Below are positions 1 through 11,800 of a stretch of DNA of 64,000 nt, piece by piece; positions within the stretch are counted from its first letter, which is position 1; the number at the start of each line of letters is the position of its first letter. The notes beneath the pieces were generated by a model, which saw nothing but the letters and a program-made list of their open reading frames with translations, was not told the DNA's origin and searched no databases. A program made the position numbers and the translations under genes. Source of the stretch: Chrysophaeum taylorii (Eukaryota > Sar > Pelagophyceae > Pelagomonadales > Pelagomonadaceae); contig JAQMWT010000456.1 in assembly GCA_029834535.1 (NCBI GenBank), positions 1 through 64,000 of the forward strand. Reading direction: 5' to 3'.

Positions 1-341
1 TCTGTCTGTCTAAATGGGCGGACGTTTCGGACGGTCCGTTAGAAGTGCTGCTTCCTACACGCGGACCAGAGGGAAGGACCGAAGAGTCGCGAAACCCACC
101 GCGGCATTTTCAAACCAAAGTATAGGGTGAAATATATATGGATATAGATGCGACGACAAAGCCAAAGCCGAGCCAAACGTCCGACGCCCAAAGTCGTAGG
201 GCACGACCGTCGTGGACGTCGCAAGTCGAACGCGCCAAGTCAAGTCGTGGACGACCAAGTCGTGGACGACCAAGTCGGAGGTCGCCAAGTCGAACGCGGT
301 GAGTCGACGAACGTCTATATATATACGCGGATCGACAAAAC
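1..341. other. Non-coding start with short degenerate direct repeats
   Basis: The first bases are a short run of the tetranucleotide TGTC, the same simple repeat that borders many elements further on. From about 225 to 310 a short unit containing 'gtcgtggacgaccaa' is repeated two to three times in degenerate form. No convincing gene is seen before the ATG at 342. Confidence 0.4.
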
Positions 342-2850
342 ATGAGCGGCGCCGCGGTTCCCAGCGGAACCATCGGGAGCGCAGGGTCTGGAGACCGCGA
401 CCGAGCTCGAACGAACGCGATTCGGCACTTCAATGCTTTCGCCAACGGCAAAGGCGACCGGCCCCGGGGCCCCTTCAGCGATGTGGACGTTGCGGTCTTG
501 GCGGCGCCCAGGGTTTGGGAACGCTTCGCCTTCTATCTCGTCGAGGAAACGAGCCTCGGAACGACGAGCATCCTCGACATTTTGGGCATCGTCCTCCGGG
601 CCGCCAAGACCAGGTTCGACGTTCGGGAGCGGCGGCGGACGTCGTCAATTTCCGCGCTCGGAATGGGCCGTCTGGTATCGTGGTATACGCCACAACATCC
701 AGCGCATCAAGTCTCAACGCTCGATGGCGGCGGGCGAAGATGAGGACCACACGGCTCCAGCTATCTACCCTTGCCAAATTGACCGCATTGTCCGGGCCTA
801 CGCTCGGAAGGGCAGCCAGGAATCCGCCAAGCGCATCCACACGATCCACGGCCTCTGGATGGCGGCTCGATCGAGCGAGCCCAGGTGGATGGCGCTAGGA
901 AACGTGGGACGCTTCGACGTCCAGTTCAACGCGTGGTTCATCACGGTGCCGCAGTCCAAGGTCTCGAAGACCAAGCTCACTGCCTGGATTGGGAACGGTG
1001 GGAACGCTGCATTCTTACGTCCTTTGCCGACAACATGGTCCTCAATCGCCTCGAAGTCCAGGAGGACGACGGCACTCGCTGGCTCTTCCCGACCTCGTCA
1101 ACACCGACAGCTCCGCGAAGAGGATCGGGCGATACGTCAGGACCTGTTGCCGCATTCCTCAACGGCGGCCCGAGGCTCGCGTGCTCGCAGCTTCGAAGCC
1201 GTCGAAATTACTGGCGGCGACGACAAGCCTCCCGACAACGCTCCGCGGCTAGCTTCCGCCACGGTGTCTGCGAGTATCTTGCCGGCTCGTTGGCCCCTCG
1301 AGCACTGCGTAATGGTGACGGGACACGAGCTTCGCTCTGTCTCAGCATTCTTCGAATACTTCCAGTTGAACTGCCAAGTCATGCCGGGCGCTATCATCCT
1401 CGCGGGCTGGCGCAAGCCGGCTTGGGGCCAAATACCCCGCGGTCCCGTGCCGGCGTCCATCGACGTCATCCTCGCCTCGGCGTTGACCCCGACAAGCTCG
1501 TCGATGTCATAAAAGCCGTGCTTCAGATCGACACCAGTACCCCGAAGAATATCAACGCGACGGGAAGCTGTGGAGCCTCATCACGGCGGCCTTCGCCAGC
1601 ATCGTCATGTACTACCCCGAGCAGGACGGCAATTATTTCCTGTTCGTTAACCAAGCTTCGAGACGCCGTCAATCATATCTTTAGTACGCAGTACGCGCGC
1701 CCGACGCCGTCCTTCGCCAATGGAGCCGCAAAATTCGCTCTGCGTTCGACGAGGCCAACCTTCACCTCACAGGCCGCTGGATCTCGCGATGAGGATCGTG
1801 AGATGGCTCGCCAGCGCAACGAAAACCGCGAGCTCCACGGAGGTCGATCAACTCCACGGAAAGTTCGACAGCGCGATGATGTTCGGTGCCTGCTCGATAA
1901 CTTTGGAGTCGCGCGCCAGCCCAACCACCGCAACTGCAGCCAATCGAGCCACCGGAGCAGCCACCCTGCCGCCTCCACCGGCGCTGCCGCCTCCAGCAGC
2001 GCACAACCGTCGCTCCGCTTCCACCACCGCCGCCCTCCCGCGATGGCATCGGCGTCGGTCCCGGCCTTGGCCCCGCCCCTGTCGTGCCTCAGCCCGAGCG
2101 GATCGTGAATGCACCAATCCCGCACCGGCGCCCACGCCGTTGTCGTGCCCCCGCCCACGCCGGCGGTCATGCCGCCTTTGGTCATGCAATCTCGGGCCCT
2201 CTCCCACCTCCGTCTTCCCGGCCTGCACTCACGCGACCGCTCCTCCAACAGCCAACGTCACGTTTCGTGCGCTCCAGCGCACCTCATTCGACCCGACAAC
2301 CCAGTGGCGTCGCCGCCGATGTCGTTGTCGGGTGGTTAGACACAATTGCCTCCCACCACACGCACAGCGAGACGCTGCGAGAATCGCTCAGTATGTCGTT
2401 TATGGAACCGACGCCGAAATCAGGGATTGGCATCGTCGAACATGGAAATTGGCAAAAAGCGCGCACTTGCCACCAAACTCGGCTTCGTACGCCGCTACCT
2501 TGCGATGTTGTACATGAACAAGAAACCCATCGGATCCGATGCCCAGCCTCGAAGCGAAGGGCGGCATGAAGGCCACTACATCGACGACCGAGTCAGTCAG
2601 ATCTCCAAACTCCCCGGAATCTCCCGCCGATTTCCCAATCTCAAGAGCAAACTTCCACAATTTCCGAAAGGAGATCGACGACACGTTCGACCCCGATTTC
2701 GCCCCGCTGCCAAACGGCCGCGCATCGCGAGCAGCAACTAATCCGAACACCGCGAGCACGCCCTGGAACCGCCCTAAGCCGCCGGCCGTCCGCGGCCGGG
2801 GGAACAAGCTGGCATTAACAAGTAAGAAAGCATCACCCATCGGTTAGCAA
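342..2850 (+). pseudogene. Broken tyrosine-recombinase-like gene (Crypton-like)
   Basis: Coherent protein sequence runs along the plus strand but moves between frames several times, so the gene is broken or poorly resolved. The N-terminal part (from 342) is rich in helices and includes 'LVEETSLGTTSILDILGIV' and 'WYRGIRHNIQRI'. Near 1318-1415 is 'TGHELRSVSAFFEYF', followed about 20 residues later by 'LAGW'. This matches the box II H-x-x-R and following G-W pattern of eukaryotic tyrosine recombinases (Crypton, DIRS or Ngaro type). A proline-rich, low-complexity tail follows (about 1900-2800). No reverse transcriptase is seen nearby, which favours a Crypton-type DNA transposon over a DIRS element. 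The catalytic tyrosine was not assigned. Alternative: an unrelated host protein with a chance H-x-x-R pattern. A profile search with Crypton and phage-integrase models would decide. Confidence 0.4.
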
Positions 2851-2869
2851 CCTCGGGCCGACCCCGTAC

Positions 2870-3300
2870 CGTGCCAGAAGGCCGCGAAAGGGTCCTTCTA
2901 CGCGGCGCGAGCCGCCGGTGTCGAAGAAGCGGCTTTAGCGGCGCGGAGGTGCCGAGACGCCGGAGGGCTCCACAAAAGCCGCCGCGTCGTCGGAGAAGCC
3001 GCCACGGCGCTGGAGGGGCTAAAGCCTTCGGCGCCGCCAGCCGCTGGCCTCCGGCGGCGGCGTCACCGGCGCCAGCCGCTGGCGCCTTCGGCCCCTTTGG
3101 CGCCTCCAGCGCCGGCCCCGAAGGCTTCGGCGTTCCTTCGGCGCCTTCGGCGCTTCGGCGCTTTGGGGCCTTTCGGCGCCTTCGGCGCTTCGGCGCCTTT
3201 TCGCCAATTTTTCGGCGCCTTCGGCGCCTCGGTGCCTTTCGCCACCTTCGGCGTTTCGGCGCCGGCGCCCGGCGCCGGTACTTTTTTCCGGCACGGGGGG
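2870..3300. repeat. GGCGCC/TTCGGCGCC minisatellite
   Basis: The stretch is dominated by short variants of 'ttcggcgcc' and 'ggcgccttcggcgc', a self-complementary unit that can fold into many small hairpins. It is open in several frames on both strands only because the unit lacks stops; no gene is called. It ends at the TGTC/TGTT simple repeat leading into the first helicase-type repeat. Confidence 0.75.
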
Positions 3301-3347
3301 TCCGGAAACGTCCGTTTGTCTGTCTGTCTGTTTGTCTGTTTGTCTGT

Positions 3348-4260
3348 TTGTCCCTCGATTTAGGGTAAGGATCATGTAGGCGCGAGAGTAAGGATCAGGT
3401 AGGCGCGAGAGCCAGACAGTGATCCTCCAAGCCGTCTACGGCGACCTCGCAGACTATTTCCACGACCCGCGGCGGCTCTTTCAGCGCGCCATTCTCACGC
3501 CCCGTCGAAACGATGTTGTCGATGCTGACAACGCGCGCATGACCGCGGCCTTTTTTCCCGGAGACGAGGCGTCGGAGTTCTTTCGGCTGACTAGGCGGTC
3601 GGAAGACGACGCCTCGCTCTTTACAGAGTTTTCAACTCCTGACAACCAACGGCATGCTGACTTTGATCGCGAGCTTAATGTCTTCGCAACCTCGACCCGT
3701 CGCACGGCCACTGCAACGGTACCAGATACATGATCGATCGTGTCGTTGTCACCGAGGCTCCTCCAACCTGTATCGCTTAAGGCCCGCCGACGCCAAACGA
3801 TCAACAAGAGCCAGGGCCAGACGCCCCGCGAGTCGGCGTCCTCTTGCCCACCCGTCTTCTGCCACGTCCAGCTCTACGTGGCTCTCTGTCGATCGGCAAC
3901 CCCGAGGATATGCTCTTCTGGAGTCGACGACTCCACCCTACCCCACACGTGCTGCGCAATACCGATAAGCCCCCCCGGCGTCTACACGCGCACTGCGTGT
4001 CCGGGACCGCGTACTTGGTCAGGCTGGGCCACCGGACTCAGGTGGTGAACTGAGGACCAGGTGACCTATTGGGACCAGGTGTCTCATTGGGTTTTAGAGA
4101 ACTCAAAGGCTGGCGGCGCGGTGACCGATTATGGGGGTGATAAGCCGACGCTTCTCCGCCTATGGCGGTGGTGTGAGCACGAGTGGGTTTACGCCGAACT
4201 TACTGGGGTTAGAGATTGGGAGTAGGTGAACTTACTGGCCTGCACTTGTAACTACTAATC
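3348..4260 (+). mobile_element. PIF1/Helitron-type helicase remnant, copy A
   Basis: Non-autonomous repeat beginning 'gtccctcgatttaggg'. It carries two pieces of a PIF1/Helitron-type helicase: 'LQAVYGDLADYFHDP' with 'RAILTPRRNDVVDADNARM' (about 3420-3540), and later 'TINKSQGQT' plus a PVFCH-QLYVAL-like run (about 3800-3900). The segment that should lie between them is missing in every copy, so the family was amplified as a deleted derivative. Frame changes break the coding part. After the coding part comes a degenerate minisatellite of 'ggtgaacttactgggacca' and a common end 'ggcctgcacttgt'. The family is a plain DNA transposon by its helicase; Helitron proper is inferred because no Rep domain or CTRR terminus was identified. 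Confidence 0.65.
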
Positions 4261-4261
4261 G

Positions 4262-4350
4262 ACAGATGTTTGTTGGTTTGTTTGTCTGTCTGTTTGTTTG
4301 TCCTAACTACTAATCGACAGATGTTTGTCTGTCTGTCTGTCTGTTTGTTT
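4262..4350. repeat. TGTT/TGTC simple repeat
   Basis: Tetranucleotide runs of TGTT and TGTC interrupted by two copies of 'ctactaatcgacagatgtttgt'. The same simple repeat precedes several helicase-type copies and resembles the tail of the neighbouring LINE on the opposite strand. Confidence 0.7.
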
Positions 4351-5322
4351 GTTTGTCCCTCGATTTAGGGTAAGGATCAGGTTGGCGCGAGAGTAAGGAT
4401 CAGGTAGAAGCGAGAGCCAGACAGTGATCCTCGAAGCCGTCTACGGCGACCTCGCAGACTATTTCCACGACCCGCGGCGGCTCTTTCAGCGCCATTCTCA
4501 CGCCCCGTCGAAACGATGTTGTCGATGCTGACAACGCGCGCATGACCGCGGCCTTTTTTTCCCGGAGACGAGGCGTCGGAGTTCTTTTCGGCCGACTAGG
4601 TTGGGTCGGAAGACGACGCCTCGCTCTTACAGTCGAGTTTTCAACTCCCTGACAACCAACGGGATGCTGACTTTGATCGCGAGCTTAAAGTCTTCGCAAC
4701 TCGACCCGTCGCACGGCCACTGCAACGGTACCAGATACATGATCGATCGTGTCGTTGTCACCGAGGCCTCCAACCTGTATTCCTTAAGGCCCGCCGCCAA
4801 ACGATCACCAAGAGCCAGGGCCAGACGCCCCGCGAGGTCGGCGTCCTCTTGCCCACAAGCCCGTCTTCTGCCACGTCCAGCTCTACGTGGCTCTCTGTCG
4901 ATCGGCAACCCCGAGAATATGCTCTTCTGAGTCGACGACTCCACCCTACCACACGTGCTGCGCAATACCGATAAGCCCCCTCCCGGCGTCTACACGCGCA
5001 CTGTAGGTGACTTACTGGGACCGCAACCCAACTGGGTTTAGATTGGTATGCAGAACATAGTGACCAGGTGAATTTACTGGGACCAGGTGTCGCCACTGGG
5101 GTTTAGAGCAAAGGGATTTTAGAGTAAACTCACTCAAAGGTTATGGCGCGTGCGGACGCCAGCCAGTATTGGCGGCGCTGTTTAATGCGAGCTCAAGTTT
5201 GTTGGTGTGAGAGCTAGGTGAACTTACTGACCAGGTGAACTTATATGAAACTTACTGGGAACCAGGTGAACTTACTGGGGTTAGAGATTGGGAGTAGGTG
5301 AACTTACTGGCTCTGTACTTGT
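4351..5322 (+). mobile_element. PIF1/Helitron-type helicase remnant, copy B
   Basis: Second copy, in the same orientation as copy A. It starts at 'gtccctcgatttaggg', keeps the two helicase pieces in broken frames, and ends with an expanded 'gtgaacttactggg' minisatellite (about 5000-5322). Its last bases 'ctctgtacttgt' are a variant of the family end. It directly abuts the 3' end of the LINE. Confidence 0.65.
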
Positions 5323-5444
5323 TTGTCTTTAAATGTCGACTGCTAAGAGGGGGGTGTGTGTGGGGGGCATGAAGGGTGTGGGTGGGTTTGTGGGGTATGA
5401 GGGATGTGCCTGACGGGCGGAGATGTACGCGGACCTAGTCGGGG

Positions 5445-8400
5445 TCATCGCCGAGGCGTGGGGCAGGCGAAGAGAGGACGGGCCCGCCCGTAGGTCGTAC
5501 GCATGCTGCCGCCGGACGTATGTGCGACGAAGGGTGACGTCCTGCTGGGATCGGGCGGCCTGGCGGGGTTCCCCGAGGGGGGGGCCTGGGTGAGGGCGGT
5601 GAGGGCAAAGCGAGCCCGGCCTAATGCGTTGGCGATCCCCCACTCACGGTAGATGCGGCGAGTTTGGGCCGCCTTTGCCTCTGTGAAGTTGGCGCAGCCG
5701 CTTGTCACCAGGTTCGCGCAGCGATGCGCTCTGCGCATGTTTGGGCGAGAGCGTGGCACGCCGCGCTGGCCTCACCGAAGGCACCAAAGACGAGGCCGGC
5801 GACGGTGCCGTAGCTACGTAGCCGCTGTTCGACAGGGCCCAAGAAGCCAGGCGGTGGTGCTGTACCCGGCTGGGGGATTGGCGTCGATGCCGCGGGCGTG
5901 AGTGAGGTATTCGGAGTGGACTTGCGCTGCGCGCCGATCGACAGGCGACGGGGGGGAGGGATGGAGGGCGTGGGCGGTGTACAACGAACCCCAAGCGAGG
6001 GTTTTGATGTCGTAGAGTTGCTCCTTGTTGTCGAGCGTGGTGAGGATGTCTGGGACGACTTGACGTCGGGCGAGATTGCCTCGGTACCGGCCGTAGAGGC
6101 GCGTGCGAATGGTAGGGGCGACGACGTCAGCAAAGATGCCGAAAACCTCGGACAGGGCTGGGATGCCGGCCTCTTTGACGCTGCCGTGGACGCAGTCGAG
6201 CTGGCCGTCATGCCAGGTGGTCCGCGCTCCTCCGCGGTTGACAAGGTTGGCCTGCGTGAGAAGCACCTTGCGTCGAGAACGACGTCAGTGCCCAGAATGC
6301 GAGTGCCCACGAGGCCCAAACAAGCTGGAGAGGGTAGCCAAAGTACTGGGCACACATCTCAGCCCAGCAGCGGTTGGGGATTTGAAGGCCAGAGCTGGGC
6401 CACGAGCTGATGAACGTGGTCGAGAAGCGATCCCATGAGGACGCCGCTACTCGAAGTGCTTCGGTGATGGGAAGGGTGGCCGCAAGGCGCTGGAGTGCAG
6501 TGGCCCGAGCTGTCTCGCGCTGGGAGGTTAGAGCACGCTGGAGTTGGGGTATGAGCACGGGTGTCGAGATGGTGGGGTCGACGAGGACGCCCATGGAGAC
6601 GAATTCGTGGGAGAGAGGACCGTCGACGAGATGAACGTTGGCGGGGTCGCCGGAACCAGCGCCGCCGTGGGAAGCCAGCGTGGTACGGAGATCAGCCCGA
6701 AGTCCGTCCCACGCAGTCTCGAGTGCCCGCCCCAGGCGGCAACCGGATGCGAGGAGGTGGTGCCAACGGTGCAACTCGTTACCTGTGCGAAAAGAAGTGG
6801 CACCCAGGACCGAGGCGAGGCGGGGGAGGTAGCCAGGGACCTCCAAGGCACCCGTAGGATCGCGAAGGTCGACGAGGTGTGGGAGGGCCTGGGCCGCCGT
6901 GCCAACAAAGGCGGCGGGGCTGAGGTCGGCGCAGGAGCGAATGCCGCCACCCCCACTTCGAGCAGGAAGACGGAGGCGTTGGAGGACGATGCCGTTGGAG
7001 TCAAAAACCTGACGCGGATCTGCGCCAAGTGCTGTGGCGACGAAGCTGAGGGCGGCAACGTCGAAGCGGCGGAGCGCGCTCAAGGCATTGGTGGGGTAGC
7101 AGTGTTGCGCGATGTAGTCCATGCGCGGGGCGATGCAGTAGCGGCCCAACGAGTACATGCAGTGGAGGGAGACGTTCTGGAGCTTGGTGCGAATACGGCT
7201 CATGTAGCTCACCTGAGCGTCAACCTCGCGTTGCAAGGTAGCTTCGACATAGGCATCTCCGGCGTGGCCAGCCGATGGGCACACCGTAGATTACGAGGCC
7301 GTCGGCGACAACGGGGATACCAGCAAGAGTACGCGTGCCGTCAGGCGCAACTTGGACGTGGTCGTGAACATCGGGGTGGTCGAGAAGCCCCATGCCAAGT
7401 GCCGGACAGAACGCCTCGCACTTGTCGAGGCGGAGCTCCTCGCCGCTAGCTTGGATGTCGCGGGCGTACTGCAGGAGGGCGTCGACAACCTCACGAGGGG
7501 AACCAGAGATGACGCCGTCGTCCATGCCAAATCGGGCGTAGCCGGCACATGAACGTAAGCGGGTGTCAAGGGCCTGAGCGGCGTCATGCGTTGCCAGACA
7601 GTACGCCGGTGGATAGGTGGGGTCGCCTTGCTGGCCGCCTTCTTGAGAGTCGAAGGGGGCGCGATCGAGGCCGGTGGGGCCGTGGAGGGCCACCCAGGAT
7701 GCCGGCCGCAATTGCTTGAACATAAAGTGGCCAAAGGCACGCAGCTTAGCGTTGGCGTGGTTTGCGAGTTTGTCCACGACGGTCCGGCGCTTGAGCTCGT
7801 TGAAGGCGTTGCGTTTGTCCAGCTTGATGATGACCTGGTCGGGGTACTGCTCCGCGTGGGTGCGGACGCCAAAGACGAGGCGCGAGGGGCCGCCCTTGAC
7901 CCCGACGGCAACGTTGATCGGGTACAGTGCCTCAGAGAGCTCGGAGTGGAGGCTACGCACAAGGCACCGTCCAGTGGCACGGCGGCGGACGGTGCCAATG
8001 CCGATAGGTCGAACGTCAGGTGCTTGGTTAGCGTCAGCGGCGCGTCGTTTTACCAACGGAATGAGGGTTACCGTGGTGGTGATGAAGTAATACCAGTCAG
8101 GAAGAGCTCCACGAACGAACAAGGTCTCAAGGTTGTCGATTTTGTCCATCGCCGAGCGTGCCTTGACGTTGCTCGGGAAGGGCTGGGCGAAAACGGAGAG
8201 GAATTCATTGCGGCACTGGTCGGGGCCCACACCAGCCTTCGGCCGGAGCGTGCGGTAAGTTTCACGCAGGGCGACCGAGAGTGTGGCGAGCCCTTGCGGG
8301 TGGTTGGGGAAAGTGTGAAGGTCCTCCTTGCGAGCAGGATGTTTGGACACGAGTTGGCGCATGACGTCTGGGTGGCATGGGTCGGCGATGCCCAGGCTGG

Positions 8401-8824
8401 TGAGAATACGGCACGCCCGAGAGAGGTCGCCAGATTCAGCGAGTCGCAATGCACGAAGTGCGTCCGCGTCATCGTCGGGGGCCGCCCGTGAGCGTACATG
8501 GGAGCGCACGCGAGTCACGTCGTGGAGGTAGCCGTCAATGAGGAGGTCGTAACGCCCTGCGGCGAAGGCTGTAAAGCGGTCAGTGAGCACGTCGGGTCGA
8601 CGGGCGCCGCCTCGCGGTGCTCGCCGAAGTAGGCTGTGAAGGCTCATGTACCAAAGGAGGGCACGGTCACGAGCGTTATCGGAAGTGGCGTCTTCAAACC
8701 ATGAACACACCTCGGCCATTGCGCTCGCCCATGCCTCGCGGAATTGGGCGGGAATGGTGCGAATGCAAGAGCACGGCGATATAATGAGGTCTTTGATGGA
8801 GACCTCGTCGATCGCAGAGCGCAA
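5445..8824 (-). pseudogene. LINE reverse transcriptase with C-terminal restriction-like endonuclease
   Basis: The longest frame (8824 to 7220) holds the reverse transcriptase. The conserved blocks are 'GVGPDQCRNEFL', 'DVRPIGIGTVRRR', 'KLDKRNAFNELKR', 'EGGQQGDPTYPPAY' and the catalytic block 'ARFGMDDGVISG' (about 7515-7545), where DDG takes the place of the usual YADD, a form common in algal LINEs. The thumb region continues in a second frame (7284 to about 6270, 'SGGGGIRSCADLSPAAF'). A third frame (6266 to 5814) carries 'QVVPDILTTLDNKEQLYDIKTL' at about 5999-6065 on the plus-strand map; this PD...D-x-K pattern suits the restriction-like endonuclease of R2/CRE-type LINEs. At least two frame changes (near 7.2 and 6.2 kb) separate the pieces. 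Strand nicking and reverse transcription at the target site are family knowledge, not shown here. Confidence 0.7.
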
Positions 8825-8834
8825 ATCGCTCAGG

Positions 8835-11800
8835 TCACGTGGACGGCGTGTCGGGAGGGAGGGGGCTGGCCCGGATGACGTAGGGTGGGCGGGGGCAACA
8901 GACGGTGGCGCCGAATGTGACCGAGGCCCAATGGGAGAAATGCCAGGAGACGCGCTCGTGGGGGCTGCAGCCGTGACAGGGTGTTGCGGTGGCTGGTGGC
9001 AGGGGCAGGGGCGCGGCGGTTGCCGGCGGCAGCGGCGGGGGTGGAGGTGCTGCTAGTAGTGGGGGTGGTCCGGTGCCAGCGGCAGGGGTGTGGCGGCTGG
9101 CTGTTGCATTCGCAGTGCGGTTGCCAGACGCAGTGGTGCGGCGGTTGCCAGCGGGAGGGGTGGTAGGGGTGTTGCGGGTGCCAGTGGATCGCGTGCGGGA
9201 GCCAATGTGGGAGAGGCGGGCGGCACGGGCAGCTTGAGCAGCGTGGGCGGCAGCGCGATGGGCGAGGTAAGCGTCGGCGCTGGCAGCAGCGGCGGCGGCC
9301 CGTCCCGTGTCGAGTTGGAGTGCCGCAGCAGCGGCAGCAGCAGCGTGCATAGCGGCGAGATGGCGTTCCGCAGCAGCAGCGGCTCGAGCGGCAAGGCGGC
9401 GTCGCGCATACGCGCTCGAATGCGATATCGGGCGGTAGTGGCGGCAAGGGCTGCAGCAAGTGGGAAAATGCGGTGGGGTGCGGCAGCGCGGACCTGGGGG
9501 AGAGAGTGCACAGACACCCAGCGTTGATGAGGGCGGACCATGCGTATAGGACTGCGGCAGTTGGGGCACGGCGGAAGGCGCGCGCGGTTGGTGGGCGCCA
9601 CGTCAGGGTCGCCTTGGTCGCCGGCGAGGTTGCTTAGCGCCCACTGACCAACGCAGGCGTGGTGCAGGACCACGCGACAGCAGCGGACTTGGCAACGGGT
9701 AAAGCAAGGGCTGGAGCATATAGGACAAGCGCGGTCCCGGAGGTAGCTGACATAGCGGCCGGCCGTGTGGCGCAGGAAGCGGCGGATTATTGCCAGGGAT
9801 CGACGAGCACGTAATCGCTTCCAGGCTCGAAATTGGTGCTGAAGAAGGGCCGCTGCGTAGTGGAGTGGCGGGCCAGGAGTCTGGCGCAAGGCCGCGACGC
9901 GGTTTTGCCGGGCAGCACGTGCTTGAGCGTGTTGAGCGCGGGTGCGTATGACGCGGGCGACATCCGGATGTGCAGAGTTGGTGCATGCGCGTGAAGGCGA
10001 GGCAGATAGCGGCGGCTGAGGGGTAGGTGACGGGCCCGAGGGTGGCGAGGAATTTGGCGTGGTGTGGCAGACGCCGGGGTATTGGTGGCAGTGGGTGTGA
10101 CGGACTGTGTGGGCGTAGCAGGTGAGCGACGGGCACGGAGGTGCTGCCGAGCGCGAACAAAGCGCTGAAGACGGAGCGCGGCGGTGTGACGTGGCTGACC
10201 AGGAGCGCGGCGCAGGGTCGCAACGAGGTTCTGTCGAGCAGCACGTGCAAGAGTATGATGAGCGCGACTTCGGGCAGCACGAGCGGTGGACGAGAAAGTA
10301 GAGTGCGGGGCAGGGGTCGGAGGCAGAGCCGGTTGTGGTGGCGGAGGGGAGTTGGCGAGATCTGGGTCGCGGAGGCGGGCGGCGAGTGAGCCGGTGTGGC
10401 CGCAGCAGACGATGGAGGGCTGTCGGTAGCGAGAGCTCCCTGGGGTTGAGTCCGTGCGCGAAAGCGGCGCTGGAGACGAGTCGCAGCGTGGTGGCGAGAC
10501 TCACCAGGATCGTGGCGCCGAGCTGCGACGAGGCTCAGCCGGGCTGCACGCGCCTGGGCGTGTAGATGTTGGGTGCGTGCAGCGCGGGCGACCGCTGGCA
10601 AAGTGGGATGGGTGCAGGCTCGAGCACGATCGGTAGGCAAGGCGTGGAGACGCGGTAGGGGGGCGTGCGACGAGCCAGGAGCCTCGACAGAGGGCGAAGG
10701 CGTTGGCGTGGGTGCGGGAGATGGCGGAGAGATGTCAGGGGCAGCGGTGTGCGCGGAACCGGTGGCGGAGGATGGTCGACCTCAAGGTCCATGTCCGTGC
10801 CGGTGGGAAGAGGGTGTGCCAGACGATGGGAGGTTCTCGGCGGCAATGTGGGTGTACATGAAGGACGGTTCGAGGTCCATAGGCGCAGGCTCAAGTGGGA
10901 CGGGGTCATGAACTGTGGCGGAGGACCGCTGGCGGTGTGGGCGGCGGCGACGCGATGCAGGAGAGTTTTCGGCAGAGGGGCCGGGAGGGTGGGTGGCTGG
11001 CGCCGTGGTGGGTATTGGGAGGGGCGCGGTGGTATTGGCGTTCCCCGCGATCGGTGGAGGCGCGATGTCCGTAGCAACAGACCCGGATGGTGGCGCGCGG
11101 CGGCGGGGGCCATGGCGGCGCGGTGCCGGTGTCGCAGCGGGCGGAGGGGGAGTCGCATTGGTGGGTTCCCGTCGGCGAGGGGGAAGTAGCGGACCCTGCC
11201 TCCGATGACTCCAGGTCCATAGCCACAGGCCCAGGAGGTGTGGTGTCAGTGGGCGTGGGGGAAGACCTGCGGCGACGGGAGTGGTGTCGGTCTGGTCCGG
11301 GTGCGGGAGGAGGGGAATCCAGCCCCATGTCCGTGGACGGTGGAGTGGTGAGCTCCTGTCGGCGCTGACGACGAGGACGCGGAGCATGCGGACCTGAGGA
11401 CGTATCCGAGGTTGCAGGAGACTCCGCACGAGGGGCGGACTCCTGTTGGTGCCGGGGAGGATGAGGAGCAGGCGTGGCTGGGGGCGCAACCGAGGGTGCC
11501 GGTGATTCCACACGAGGGGCGGACTCCTGTCGGCGTCGATGGCGAGGCCGACGAGCGGGTGTGGCTGGGGGTGGCTCCGAGGTTGCAGGTGACGCCGCAC
11601 GAGGGGCGGACTCCGAGGCAGCTCCACGGGGATCGCGATGTTGCTCGTAAGGGAGAAACGCGTCAAGAGCAAGGCCAAGGGCCACGGAAGTGGCATGGCG
11701 CGAAACAAAAGCGACGCGTTTGAAGAAGGTGGCGAAAGGCCGCGGGACATGACCGTAGACTCTGCGTGCCTCGGCGTGCGTGAGAATAAGGCAACCATAG

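Noticed and set aside
2870-3368. ORFs with RRFGAF repeats across the minisatellite
   Set aside because: Open frames exist on both strands because the repeat unit lacks stops; there is no domain or start context.
6544-7449. Long plus-strand ORF opposite the LINE reverse transcriptase
   Set aside because: It mirrors the minus-strand coding frame and contains no recognisable domain.
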